Of a DNA stretch of 64,000 nucleotides, positions 27,205 to 34,732 are shown in pieces. Within the stretch, counting starts at the first letter, position 1. Each line of letters opens with the position of its first letter. Both the position numbers and the translations under genes were made by a program. Below the pieces are notes generated by a model. The model made no database searches, was not told the DNA's origin, and worked only from the letters and a program-made list of their open reading frames with translations. This stretch comes from Moorena sp. SS36440bin_2 (GTDB taxonomy: Bacteria; Cyanobacteriota; Cyanobacteriia; Cyanobacteriales; Coleofasciculaceae), in NCBI GenBank assembly GCA_011524395.1, contig WTKN01000201.1, positions 46,941 through 110,940 of the forward strand. Direction: 5' to 3'.

Positions 27205-28371
27205 TCAAGTCTGGACTAAAAATTCCTCTGGATCAGTATCCCAATTTACCCAGCGAATTGCTTCACGGGCTGATTCTACATGAGGCGGCACTCGCATAAT
27301 GTGAACAAAGTTGGTGCTAGGACAAGTCATCTTGAGTAGAAAAATTGGCTCGATATCGATATCGTTATTAATTATTAATAGGGTGTATTCTTGCCAGGAA
27401 TCCAATCGCTGTGCTTCTAGGTCTTGGCAAATTCGGGCGTAACCAATTCTTTCAATGAAGATTCGCCTAAGTTCAGCGTTGGGTTCTTCTAAAAGCCACC
27501 CAGCTTCCCACTGTTTGGGGTTGACTTTACCGTATTTTTCTGGTAACGTCACGCCGTGATAGGAGTATAAGCTGAAACCATCAGCAAATTCCATGGCTGG
27601 CTGTCCTTCTCTATGAAGGCGGTCTTGAGTGTCAAATGAGACCTTGGTTGGGCGATCGCAAACGAAGCAGATGTTTTCAAATGGGAACATCCAACTGCAG
27701 TGTTTGACTAGGGATTGGAATATTTCCCATGTGGTTTGATGGTGAGGGCAATTTAAGACGGAAATATAAAAGTCAAACCGACTACTGTCAATACTCCAGT
27801 ATAAGGGTGACATGAATAGTCTCAATTCAGTCCCAAGTTGTTCAAGTACTTGCAAACCCAGTCGAATTCGCTGTTGACTAACTGTTGAGGTATCTAGTTC
27901 ATATAACAATTGGTTTTGCAATTGCCTGTGTAATTGGGTTCCCATGGAAGTGTCCAAGGGTTGCCACAGTTTCTCTTCAAGTTGACGGCTAATCTGTTTA
28001 ATGTTAAGCTTTCGCCCGAGTTGGTAGAGTAGCTCTTGTTGGAGTTCTTTACCGAGTTGGGTGTTGAGATGTTGCCGTAGTTGATTGATTAATTGACTCT
28101 CCAGTCTTGGCTGGAGTTGACTCTTTAGTTGGCTGTCAATGTGTTGCTGGAGTTGGTTCAGAATAATTTTAAAAAAACCGTAAGGGCTATCACAAAAAAC
28201 GATATCTGGTACTGGTTTGCCAATAGCTGTATAGGCAGCGTTTATGGCTAATGTTGCTTCGTGACGATCAATGGCTCCAGTTGATAAAGATAAATTGTGC
28301 CATTTTTCTTGATAGCTTGGGATTAAAGTTTCTTGCTCTGGGGTCAGATGTTTTATATTGGGTTGCCACAT
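27205..28371 (-). CDS. DUF6745-like protein with Gln/Leu-rich helical repeats
   Basis: Function unknown. The track start (28482) places the first 37 codons partly in a heptanucleotide repeat, giving the artificial tail ALSTQHSALST. The ATG at 28371 (MWQPNIKHLTPEQETLIP) matches how this family usually begins, so it is preferred. Residues about 85-170 of the shortened protein are QL-rich amphipathic repeats (QLKSQLQPRLESQLINQL). The C-terminal part has HGVTLPEKYGKVNPKQW and INNDIDIEPIFLLKMTCPST, typical of DUF6745 proteins seen in many copies in large cyanobacterial genomes. The family name is from memory. Confidence 0.7.
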   Translation of the reverse strand: MWQPNIKHLTPEQETLIPSYQEKWHNLSLSTGAIDRHEATLAINAAYTAIGKPVPDIVFCDSPYGFFKIILNQLQQHIDSQLKSQLQPRLESQLINQLRQHLNTQLGKELQQELLYQLGRKLNIKQISRQLEEKLWQPLDTSMGTQLHRQLQNQLLYELDTSTVSQQRIRLGLQVLEQLGTELRLFMSPLYWSIDSSRFDFYISVLNCPHHQTTWEIFQSLVKHCSWMFPFENICFVCDRPTKVSFDTQDRLHREGQPAMEFADGFSLYSYHGVTLPEKYGKVNPKQWEAGWLLEEPNAELRRIFIERIGYARICQDLEAQRLDSWQEYTLLIINNDIDIEPIFLLKMTCPSTNFVHIMRVPPHVESAREAIRWVNWDTDPEEFLVQT

Positions 28372-28420
28372 ATCGCCATACCTGTGTTTGATATTCCAAT
28401 TAAATCCCGATTTAACAATA

Positions 28421-28455
28421 GTGCTGAGTGCTGAGTGCTGAGTGCTGAGTGCTGA
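28421..28455. repeat. Five tandem GTGCTGA heptamers
   Basis: Exactly five copies of GTGCTGA. They lie just upstream of the preferred start of the DUF6745-like gene and, read on the minus strand, add TCAGCAC codons to the track ORF. Slippage in this array would change any protein made from the upstream start. Confidence 0.85.
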
Positions 28456-28482
28456 GTTTAGTAAGTGGGGGAGTGTTTTCAT

Positions 28483-28942
28483 CCAACGGTAGTTAGCTAG
28501 GAGTTATGGGATCTAATTAGTTATTCAGGTTAAGCTGGGTGTTTTTATGCTAAGATATGTTTTTTTGTAACAATTCTTAACAAATTAGTAAGCTTTCAGG
28601 TATTAGGTAAGCTCTTAAGTAATGCGCTACGCGCACGCGTGCGCGTTCAGCTATCAGCTATCAGCTATCAGCTTTTCTTTGACTGCTTAGGATTGAGGAT
28701 TAAATAATGTGGCTATTCGGTACTTTTATGCTAAAATAATGGATTAGATTAAACCAACCTACTACGTTATATAGCTTTGATATTTTGATAGTTTATTTTT
28801 TAGGCTAAATTAGCATAGTAATTACTGAAGAACCCCCCTCTCGATCAATCATCCTTGTATTCTAAAACGCTATATTTTTTGCAAGGGGTTATAAGATAGC
28901 TACGATAAGAAATTACTCGTCGCTAATCACAATTACCTAAGC
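28483..28942. other. 460-bp gap with palindrome and repeats
   Basis: No supported gene. It holds a perfect 18-bp palindrome ACGCGCACGCGTGCGCGT (28629-28646), then three tandem CAGCTAT heptamers (28648-28668). Promoters of the divergent DUF6745-like and peptide-binding genes should lie here. Confidence 0.6.
28629..28646. repeat. Perfect 18-bp GC-rich palindrome
   Basis: ACGCGCACGCGTGCGCGT is its own reverse complement. It sits in otherwise AT-rich DNA beside a heptamer array. It could be a protein-binding site, a dispersed repeat core or a recombination hotspot. Confidence 0.7.
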
Positions 28943-30589
28943 ATGAACTGGTTTCCCCTATCCCGCAAACACTGTTCAACTAGCAAATTCCTAGCTTTAT
29001 TTCTCTGTAGCTGCTTCCTAATTATTAGTTGTGGTGGTTCTCCTACCAATCAACAGACAGGTTCCTCAAGCAGCAGTAACAGTAATAGACTCACTATTGG
29101 TACTACCCTAAAACCGAGAACCCTCGATCCAGCCGATGCCTACGAACTAGCAGCTAGTAACATCCATTACAGCTTAGGCGATCGCCTTTATACCTACAAG
29201 CTGGGTACCTCAGAATTAGTGCCACAACTGGCAACTACTATGCCTACCATCAGCAAGGATGGCTTAACTTACACCATTCCCCTACGCCAAGGTGTAGTTT
29301 TTCATGATAACACTCCATTTAACGCTGAAGCCATGGCATTTTCCCTGCGTCGGTTTATCGAAAATGGTGGCAAGCCCTCTTCTCTACTCGAAGGTTTGGT
29401 CGATTCGATTGAACCCTCTCGAGAGTACGAACTCACTATTAAACTCAAAAATCCCTTCGCTGCCTTTCCAGCACTATTAGCTTTCTCCGGAACTTGTGCT
29501 GTTTCTCCCAATGCCTATGAAATTGGTAGTGGTAAATTTCAACCGACCAAATTTGTAGGCACTGGTCCGTATAAGCTAGTTAAGTTTAGTCCTAATGGGA
29601 TTCGCTTAGATGTGTTTGAAGACTATTGGGGTAAAAAACCTGCCAATCAGGGATTAAACGTTCAAATCCTGACCAATTCCGCTAATTTATTCAATTCCAT
29701 CAAAACTGGTGCTGTAGACATTGGTTATCAAAGTTTAGATCCCGATCAAATCCTCAGTTTGCAAAAAGGAGCAGCTTCTGGCAGTTGGCAAGTCATAGAA
29801 TCTCCCAGCAATAATATTAACTACATGGTGCTCAATACCCAGATGGCACCGTTGGATAAACCAGAAGTCAGACAAGCGATCGCTGCGATTGTTAATCGTA
29901 AACTGATCAACGAGCGGGTGCTAAGAAACCAAGCTGCACCAGCCTTTAGTATCATTCCTACTAGCTTTGATGTCTCCAAGCCAACTTTTAAAGACGCCTA
30001 CGGTGACGGTAATATTGCCAAAGCCAAAGAGCTGCTAGCCAAAGCGGGATTTACTAAAAACAATCCGTTGAAATTGGAAATTTGGTATTCCTCAGGTTCA
30101 GCAACCCGACAACAACTTGCCAGTCTTCTCAAAGAATATGCTGCCCAGGAACTTGGGGGAATTGTGGAAATCCAGCCCCAAACTGTGGAGTCAGCGAATT
30201 TCTTTGGGAATCTAGGTAAGGGAGTTTATCAGAGTGCCTTAGTCGATTGGTATCCTGACTTTTCTGACCCCGATAACTTTATTCAGCCTTTAGTTAGTTG
30301 TACTAAAGGTTCCGAAGGGAAAGGGTGTGAAGCTGGAGCCAGTCGCTCTCAGGGATCCTTTTACTATAGCGATCGCATGAATAAACTGATTCAGCAACAG
30401 CGTCAGGAATCAGATCCAGCCGCCCGAAAGCAGATTTTTGCTGAGATCCAAGAACTTTTAGCAAAGGATGTACCCTTAATACCGTTATGGCAACCAAAGG
30501 AATATGCTTTTGCCCAGTCAGGGTTAAAGAATGTCCAGTTAGACCCAATTCAACAATTGCCACTGTGGGAGATTGATAAGGGAAATTAG
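28943..30589 (+). CDS. ABC transporter substrate-binding lipoprotein, family 5 (oligopeptide type)
   Basis: A 548-residue periplasmic binding protein. The N-terminus has a lipoprotein signal ending LIISC (Cys at residue 30) and a Ser/Asn-rich linker. The SBP family 5 signature TLKPRTLDPADAYELAAS follows near 54. VGTGPYKLVKF and PEVRQAIAAIVNRKLI are also typical of DppA/OppA. No permease or ATPase genes lie beside it, so its transporter partners are elsewhere. Likely ligand: peptides or other small amides. Confidence 0.9.
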   Translation: MNWFPLSRKHCSTSKFLALFLCSCFLIISCGGSPTNQQTGSSSSSNSNRLTIGTTLKPRTLDPADAYELAASNIHYSLGDRLYTYKLGTSELVPQLATTMPTISKDGLTYTIPLRQGVVFHDNTPFNAEAMAFSLRRFIENGGKPSSLLEGLVDSIEPSREYELTIKLKNPFAAFPALLAFSGTCAVSPNAYEIGSGKFQPTKFVGTGPYKLVKFSPNGIRLDVFEDYWGKKPANQGLNVQILTNSANLFNSIKTGAVDIGYQSLDPDQILSLQKGAASGSWQVIESPSNNINYMVLNTQMAPLDKPEVRQAIAAIVNRKLINERVLRNQAAPAFSIIPTSFDVSKPTFKDAYGDGNIAKAKELLAKAGFTKNNPLKLEIWYSSGSATRQQLASLLKEYAAQELGGIVEIQPQTVESANFFGNLGKGVYQSALVDWYPDFSDPDNFIQPLVSCTKGSEGKGCEAGASRSQGSFYYSDRMNKLIQQQRQESDPAARKQIFAEIQELLAKDVPLIPLWQPKEYAFAQSGLKNVQLDPIQQLPLWEIDKGN

Positions 30590-30804
30590 GTTAACTGGCT
30601 GCCCCCGTGCTTTAAGCCGGGGGAGAGTTCAACCCCCCAAAGTTCTACTTCTGTTGGATTGACAAAATCTTCATTAACTGGTAAGTCTTGGTTAAAAGCA
30701 ATATTAATAGGAATAAAGCCAAGTACAAAAGAACTGAAAAACATCACAGCAACCACATCAAGCTGACTGAAAGAATTTTGGTTTGACCCTTTAAAACGAC
30801 TCAT
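30586..30804 (-). CDS. Small putative membrane protein
   Basis: A 72-residue ORF with a good ribosome site (GAGGTAGG, about 6 bases before the ATG) and one hydrophobic helix (VVAVMFFSSFVLGFIPINIAF, residues 17-37). The family is not recognised. Its last ~17 residues are encoded by the C5/G5 hairpin at 30602-30623 and its flank, so an element insertion may have replaced the original C-terminus. Translation is plausible but unproven. Confidence 0.45.
   Translation of the reverse strand: MSRFKGSNQNSFSQLDVVAVMFFSSFVLGFIPINIAFNQDLPVNEDFVNPTEVELWGVELSPGLKHGGSQLT
30602..30623. repeat. C5/G5 hairpin resembling an IS200/IS605 right end
   Basis: CCCCCG-T-GCTT-T-AAGC-CGGGGG, followed by AGAGTTCAAC, which looks like the cleavage-site side of IS200/IS605 right ends. 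No tnpA or tnpB gene is adjacent. It also lies just beyond the stop of the peptide-binding gene and could act as its terminator. Confidence 0.5.
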
Positions 30805-30975
30805 ATTGACCTACCTCGTTTTTTTAGCCTTTCTTCTCAGTTTCAACGGGTAATGTAAGCGATCAGGTGTGTTTTCGAGTATAATTTTATGTATAATTTT
30901 ATGTATAGTTTGATAGTTAAAGTTTTTTCTTATAGTTCAAGTGTCAAGTTAAAGCTTGACCTCTATTTTGTAGTT

Positions 30976-32172
30976 TTAGTTTTTAAGCAACAAATAGTAC
31001 AACTCTCCTGTATCATTAATAAGCCCTGCCCGATTACCTGCTAATTTACCAGTACCCATAAATATATCCACTCGACCCGGTCCTTTAATGGCACTACCAG
31101 TATCCTGATCCAACACATAGCGACTGACCAGCCTAGATTCCAAGTCACCTACACCATTGGGATAAGGGATACTAGTCTGGATAAGGGCCAAGGCTCCTGG
31201 AGGCATGATAGATTTATCGGTAGCAATCGAGCGTTCAGCCATTACTGGCAAACCAAGACTACCGGTAGCAGGTGCCCCCCTGGTTTCTCGGAAGAACACA
31301 AAACTTTTATTGCGGGGTAAATATTGACTCAGTTCCGTTGGTGAAGTGCGGAAATAATCGATCACCGCAGGCAGGGTTAGCCCTTCTAGCTCCATCTTGC
31401 CATCGTTAACCAGTTGTCGCCCGATACTAGTGTAGGGATGACTCGTCTTACCGGCATAGCCCACACTCATCAAGGTGCCATCTGGCATTCTAAGTCGCGC
31501 TGAACCCTGAACGTGAATCAAAAACGCCTCTAAGCGATCGCGTAACCAAACTAGTTCTTTCCCTCGTAGTGGACTATTTTTCCCTAAACCATCCCATCCT
31601 TCCAATGCCGCACGGGTTGGGTGAGGTTTTTGCCAACGTTGGAAATCAGAGGGTAGTCCATAAAGGGGATAGCGATACTCAGCACTAGGTGTGGGACTCC
31701 CAGCATACACTGGCTCAAAATAACCCGTGAACCCAACAGTTCCCTGATTGTCCTTCCCAACACTCTTGTAAAAGACAAATTCTTGTTGGATGGCCGCTTG
31801 CAACGCTTGAGGAGTAGGGGACTTGATCAGAAGTTGGCGGAAACGGACTAGAGAACGGCGGACGCGATCGCGAGTTACTCCTGGTACGGAATAGTTTTGA
31901 TAAGCCTTAGCAGCACTAGGGGTTTTCAGATAACGCAAGCTATTGTCTATCGCCCTCAACATCACTCGCCAGTCCCCTGACTGAGCACCAGGACGCTTCC
32001 ACAGCTGTTCATCTAAACCCAATGGATCCTCATTGAACTGAACAGTCTCTAGTTGAACCGCTTCCAGAGGAACACTAGCAACTGCAGCACCACTAATCGT
32101 TAGGAGAGCTATTCCTATGGTCAGGGAAATCCTAGTTAGAGTTTTTCTCATACTTGCCAAGAATTCAATCAC
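30976..32172 (-). CDS. mltA: Membrane-bound lytic murein transglycosylase A-like protein
   Basis: A 398-residue protein that cleaves the beta-1,4 bond between MurNAc and GlcNAc in peptidoglycan. The N-terminal signal (helix in TRISLTIGIALLTISGAAVA) has no lipobox, unlike E. coli MltA. The MltA domain includes GFTGYFEPVYAGS (near 146) and FLIHVQGSARLRMPDG. The C-terminal 3D domain has the catalytic Asp region SRYVLDQDTGSAIKGPGRVD. The start could be the second Met (MRKTL, seven codons in). Confidence 0.92.
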   Translation of the reverse strand: MIEFLASMRKTLTRISLTIGIALLTISGAAVASVPLEAVQLETVQFNEDPLGLDEQLWKRPGAQSGDWRVMLRAIDNSLRYLKTPSAAKAYQNYSVPGVTRDRVRRSLVRFRQLLIKSPTPQALQAAIQQEFVFYKSVGKDNQGTVGFTGYFEPVYAGSPTPSAEYRYPLYGLPSDFQRWQKPHPTRAALEGWDGLGKNSPLRGKELVWLRDRLEAFLIHVQGSARLRMPDGTLMSVGYAGKTSHPYTSIGRQLVNDGKMELEGLTLPAVIDYFRTSPTELSQYLPRNKSFVFFRETRGAPATGSLGLPVMAERSIATDKSIMPPGALALIQTSIPYPNGVGDLESRLVSRYVLDQDTGSAIKGPGRVDIFMGTGKLAGNRAGLINDTGELYYLLLKN

Positions 32173-32205
32173 CAGCTATTGACCAGTCAAAGCAGTGAAG
32201 CTGTA

Positions 32206-32457
32206 TTAAAAACGTTCGACGCTACCAGAGAAAATAGGTTCCACCCGGATAGCAGTGATACGAGCAGGACGTACTACCATGTACTCCCCTTGGACATTTT
32301 TAATAGGTACGCTAATGAAGTCTTCAGAGTTAGATTTTGGGATAAGTTCGCCACTATACCACTTTTGAAACTCTTTAATTGTGGCAAACCGTACTTCTTC
32401 CCGGTGACCACTTGACAAAAGAATGTAAACAGCGTACTCGTCTGGGGTTCTTGGCAT
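32206..32457 (-). CDS. Conserved small protein of unknown function
   Basis: An 83-residue protein with a clear AAGGAG ribosome site seven bases before its ATG. The N-terminal part (EYAVYILLSSGHREEVRF) looks like a beta-rich fold, followed by FQKWYSGEL. The composition is normal coding sequence. It lies 34 bp upstream of mltA on the same strand, so co-transcription is likely. No function is assigned. Confidence 0.7.
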   Translation of the reverse strand: MPRTPDEYAVYILLSSGHREEVRFATIKEFQKWYSGELIPKSNSEDFISVPIKNVQGEYMVVRPARITAIRVEPIFSGSVERF

Positions 32458-32615
32458 AGAAAATTCTCCTTAATCCATCCCAACTATTATCAGCGACCTT
32501 GAAGGGGAAGGCAAAAAGTCAAAGGACAAAGGTCAAAGGGATTCCCAATACACCAAATCCCATTAAACGTCCTTTGTCCTTTATCCACCAGTCTTGCTTG
32601 ACATTCACAGACTAC

Positions 32616-33386
32616 TTAGGTTGATAAATTAAACCGTTTTAGCAAATTTTCCATCACCGTTGGCAACATTTGGCGCAGTTCCTGTGGATTTTGACAGATC
32701 AGCTGCTGGTAGCTAGGCAGATCAAAAGGAAACTGTCCTGGTAAATCTGGTCGTTTCATGTTCACGAGCAAAATCTGTTCCGTCGGCTTAGCCGTTAAAG
32801 CATAGCCGATTTCCACACAAACATAGGGACTAGGGATCACTAAGGGTTTGTTTTCCGTTGCTAGACCAGCCACCGGGGTGCCATCAGCAATGAATACCAG
32901 ACTTTTGCGGATTTTGCGCATCTGGGTACTGCCCAAGCGCATTGGTTCACCAATTGGGCGTCGGGATTCTTCTAGAGTTAGGGGTAAACGCGATCGCTGA
33001 TTAAAGGTGTCTAGGGTATCTGACAGGGTGCTACGCAAAGCCTCACTAGAGGCACTGTATTCAGTCTGGTAACTCACAAAGATTATTGGCGACAGTTGTG
33101 CCATTACCTCTCGCTTTGTGAAGTAAATCTCGTGAGAAATCAAGTCAATATTGGAAATGGCATAGCCCCCACTACCTTCTATGTAAAACTCGACTGTTTC
33201 CCCTGCTAGGTAACGCATAAACCATTCAGAGTTTTTCACATCCTGGCTATCATCCAAAAAATCTGCTCTTAAGCCTGACTTAAGCAAACTATTTTTGCTC
33301 AAACGCAGGTCATGGTGGCGTTTCTCCAATTCTTTGATGGGTTCGTATTTCTGGAGATACCAGGCTTTTAGGGCAATAATGGCCAT
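32616..33386 (-). CDS. Protein with TIR/deoxyribosyltransferase-like domain
   Basis: A 256-residue protein. The N-terminal 90 residues are not recognised. From 98 on it resembles nucleotide-binding TIR-like or nucleoside-deoxyribosyltransferase-like folds: IIFVSYQTEYSASSEALRST, SLVFIADGTPV, then PSPYVCVEIGYAL with a conserved Glu (near 196), and PFDLPSYQQLI at the C-terminus. Related domains occur as NAD-cleaving or nucleotide-sensing effectors in anti-phage systems, but no sensor or nucleotide cyclase is next to it. Function is an inference from motif shapes only. Confidence 0.6.
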   Translation of the reverse strand: MAIIALKAWYLQKYEPIKELEKRHHDLRLSKNSLLKSGLRADFLDDSQDVKNSEWFMRYLAGETVEFYIEGSGGYAISNIDLISHEIYFTKREVMAQLSPIIFVSYQTEYSASSEALRSTLSDTLDTFNQRSRLPLTLEESRRPIGEPMRLGSTQMRKIRKSLVFIADGTPVAGLATENKPLVIPSPYVCVEIGYALTAKPTEQILLVNMKRPDLPGQFPFDLPSYQQLICQNPQELRQMLPTVMENLLKRFNLST

Positions 33387-33446
33387 GATGTTTTCTAATA
33401 GGCACGGTTTCCCGACGCCCGCAGCTAAAATTCTCGTTTCGGAATT

Positions 33447-33824
33447 TTAGCAGTAACAGGTGATATCTTCACCACATTCATCCGCCAGATAAGACAGTGC
33501 TCGGAAGCGCAGGGCTACCACTTCATCATAGACAGGATTGAGTTTACACAATGGTGGAATCCGAATTAGAGTGCGATTGAACAGTTTAATCTGCCGTTCA
33601 AAAGGACACTGGGCTGGAATTAGTCGGCAGAGACGGTGGGCTAATTTGGGGTTATCAACCTCAATTTGGTTCAGCCACTGCCGTAATGACTCAAGCAGAT
33701 CAAAAGTCTTCCTGGTCTTGCCGAGTAAGGCAGGAATTGTAATCTTGGAGGAATCTTTTCCTGGGTTAATCCAAACCCGGCTTGTAATGATTAGCTTACT
33801 TATTGTATAATCAGATACACTCAT
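33447..33824 (-). CDS. Stand-alone Mo-dependent-nitrogenase C-terminal domain protein
   Basis: A 125-residue paralogue of the C-terminal part of the protein at 22491-23192. Shared blocks are LIP-QCPFER-KLFN, IPP-CKLNP-YD and RFRALSYLAD-CGED. The N-terminal 45 residues differ and lack the TerB-like domain. It lies 60 bp upstream of the TIR-like gene on the same strand, with a weak ribosome site. Function unknown; no nif context. Confidence 0.75.
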   Translation of the reverse strand: MSVSDYTISKLIITSRVWINPGKDSSKITIPALLGKTRKTFDLLESLRQWLNQIEVDNPKLAHRLCRLIPAQCPFERQIKLFNRTLIRIPPLCKLNPVYDEVVALRFRALSYLADECGEDITCYC

Positions 33825-33848
33825 GTTTTTTACCTGTGATACTACTAG

Positions 33849-34014
33849 TAGGCGGTAATCCAGTCGCCTGTAATATAACTACACAAGATATCTTTCTCAT
33901 ACCGGATTGACAGAGGATCATTTTTATGTATATCTTGCCAGAGCAAGATAACACTCCCCCTCTGCCTGAGGAGAGCTGATCTTGGTGGTTATTACAGGCA
34001 TACCGCCTTTTTTT
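33849..34014 (+). ncRNA. Candidate 6S-like structured RNA
   Basis: About 165 nt folding as one long irregular hairpin with all helices nested: GGCGGTA/TACCGCC (33851-57 with 34001-07), GCCTGTAATA/TATTACAGGC (33866-75 with 33990-99), CAAGAT/ATCTTG (33884-89 with 33979-84), CAGAGG/CCTCTG (33911-16 with 33959-64) and a terminal hairpin TATCTTGC-CAGA-GCAAGATA (33931-33950). A large open bubble (33890-33910 and 33965-33978) sits in the middle. The closing helix runs straight into seven T residues. This layout is that of 6S RNA, which binds RNA polymerase. Size is near the usual ~185 nt. Sequence-level match to known cyanobacterial 6S RNA was not tested. Confidence 0.5.
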
Positions 34015-34019
34015 GTCCT

Positions 34020-34049
34020 GACCCTATCACTATTTGAATAGGGTCTTTT
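34020..34049 (+). terminator. Rho-independent terminator
   Basis: GACCCTAT and ATAGGGTC enclose a 10-base loop and are followed by TTTT. It lies just after the 6S-like RNA and would back up its own T-run. Confidence 0.7.
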
Positions 34050-34480
34050 CGCCGCTGGATATCAGCAGCTGATCTTAAAATTGAATTAAATATATATAGT
34101 CAATCGACACAAAAATGGCGCTAGTCAGGAAAAATCTTTCCTATAGAAAGCAGTTAGTGTAAAGCAGGTAAGGCTAATACTCATTTACGCTACTCAATTG
34201 GAGCAACTGATTTCTATACTTTTCAGGGACATAAACTGAGCTTTTGGTTTAGTACGACCGCCTCAGCTCCTTCGCTACAGGGGCATCAGAGCTGATAGCT
34301 GGCAAGGGTAGCTTTTAAAGCAGCAAGCTTGAAGCATAGTTGACTGTTAAGGGTTAAGCATAAACTGCCAACAAGCTGTGATCAATTCCAATAGATCAGT
34401 TAAATGTGTACTAGTAAATGTGTACTAGCTTATCTGTGAGACTAGCTTATCTGTGTAATTAACTGCATCTACTTATATCC

Positions 34481-34529
34481 TGCCAAGATCCATAATGACC
34501 AAGCTTGGTGAGTATTACGGATCTTGGCA
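34481..34529. repeat. Nested palindrome
   Basis: Outer arms TGCCAAGATCC and GGATCTTGGCA are perfect and enclose the palindrome CCAAGCTTGG, with a weak TAAT/ATTA between. It could be a terminator, a structured RNA or a protein-binding site. It is not adjacent to a gene end: the rnj stop lies 200 bp away behind its own terminator. Confidence 0.6.
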
Positions 34530-34551
34530 ATTTGGCAATAGGGATTGAGTA

Positions 34552-34595
34552 ATCACACTGATTAGAATAACTCATCACACTGATTAGAATAACTC
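34552..34595. repeat. Two exact 22-bp direct repeats
   Basis: ATCACACTGATTAGAATAAC plus TC occurs twice back to back. It lies between the nested palindrome and the rnj terminator. No function is evident. Confidence 0.8.
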
Positions 34596-34618
34596 ATCAG
34601 TGGCTCTAATGTCATAAA

Positions 34619-34672
34619 AAAAAGACTGACTTCAACATTTAGTTGTTTGTGAGTGTTGAAGTCAGTCTTTTT
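34619..34672. terminator. Strong bidirectional terminator
   Basis: GACTGACTTCAACA (34624-34637) pairs perfectly with TGTTGAAGTCAGTC (34654-34667), flanked by A-run and T-run on both sides, so it works on either strand. It lies about 60 bp beyond the rnj stop codon and would end the asd-dapA-rnj transcripts. Confidence 0.85.
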
Positions 34673-34732
34673 GGGAATTAAGGACGAAAATAATGGAAAA
34701 AGGACGCCAAGGGCGAACCTTTACCCTTCTGC

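Larger units (their letters stand above)
33825..34732. other. 908-bp structure-rich intergenic region
   Basis: No coding frame is supported. It contains a candidate 6S-like RNA, a terminator at 34020-34049, tandem repeats near 34403-34460 (two AAATGTGTACTAG-like units and two ACTAGCTTATCTGTG-like units), a nested palindrome (34481-34529), two 22-bp direct repeats (34552-34595) and a strong bidirectional terminator (34619-34672). Confidence 0.7.
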
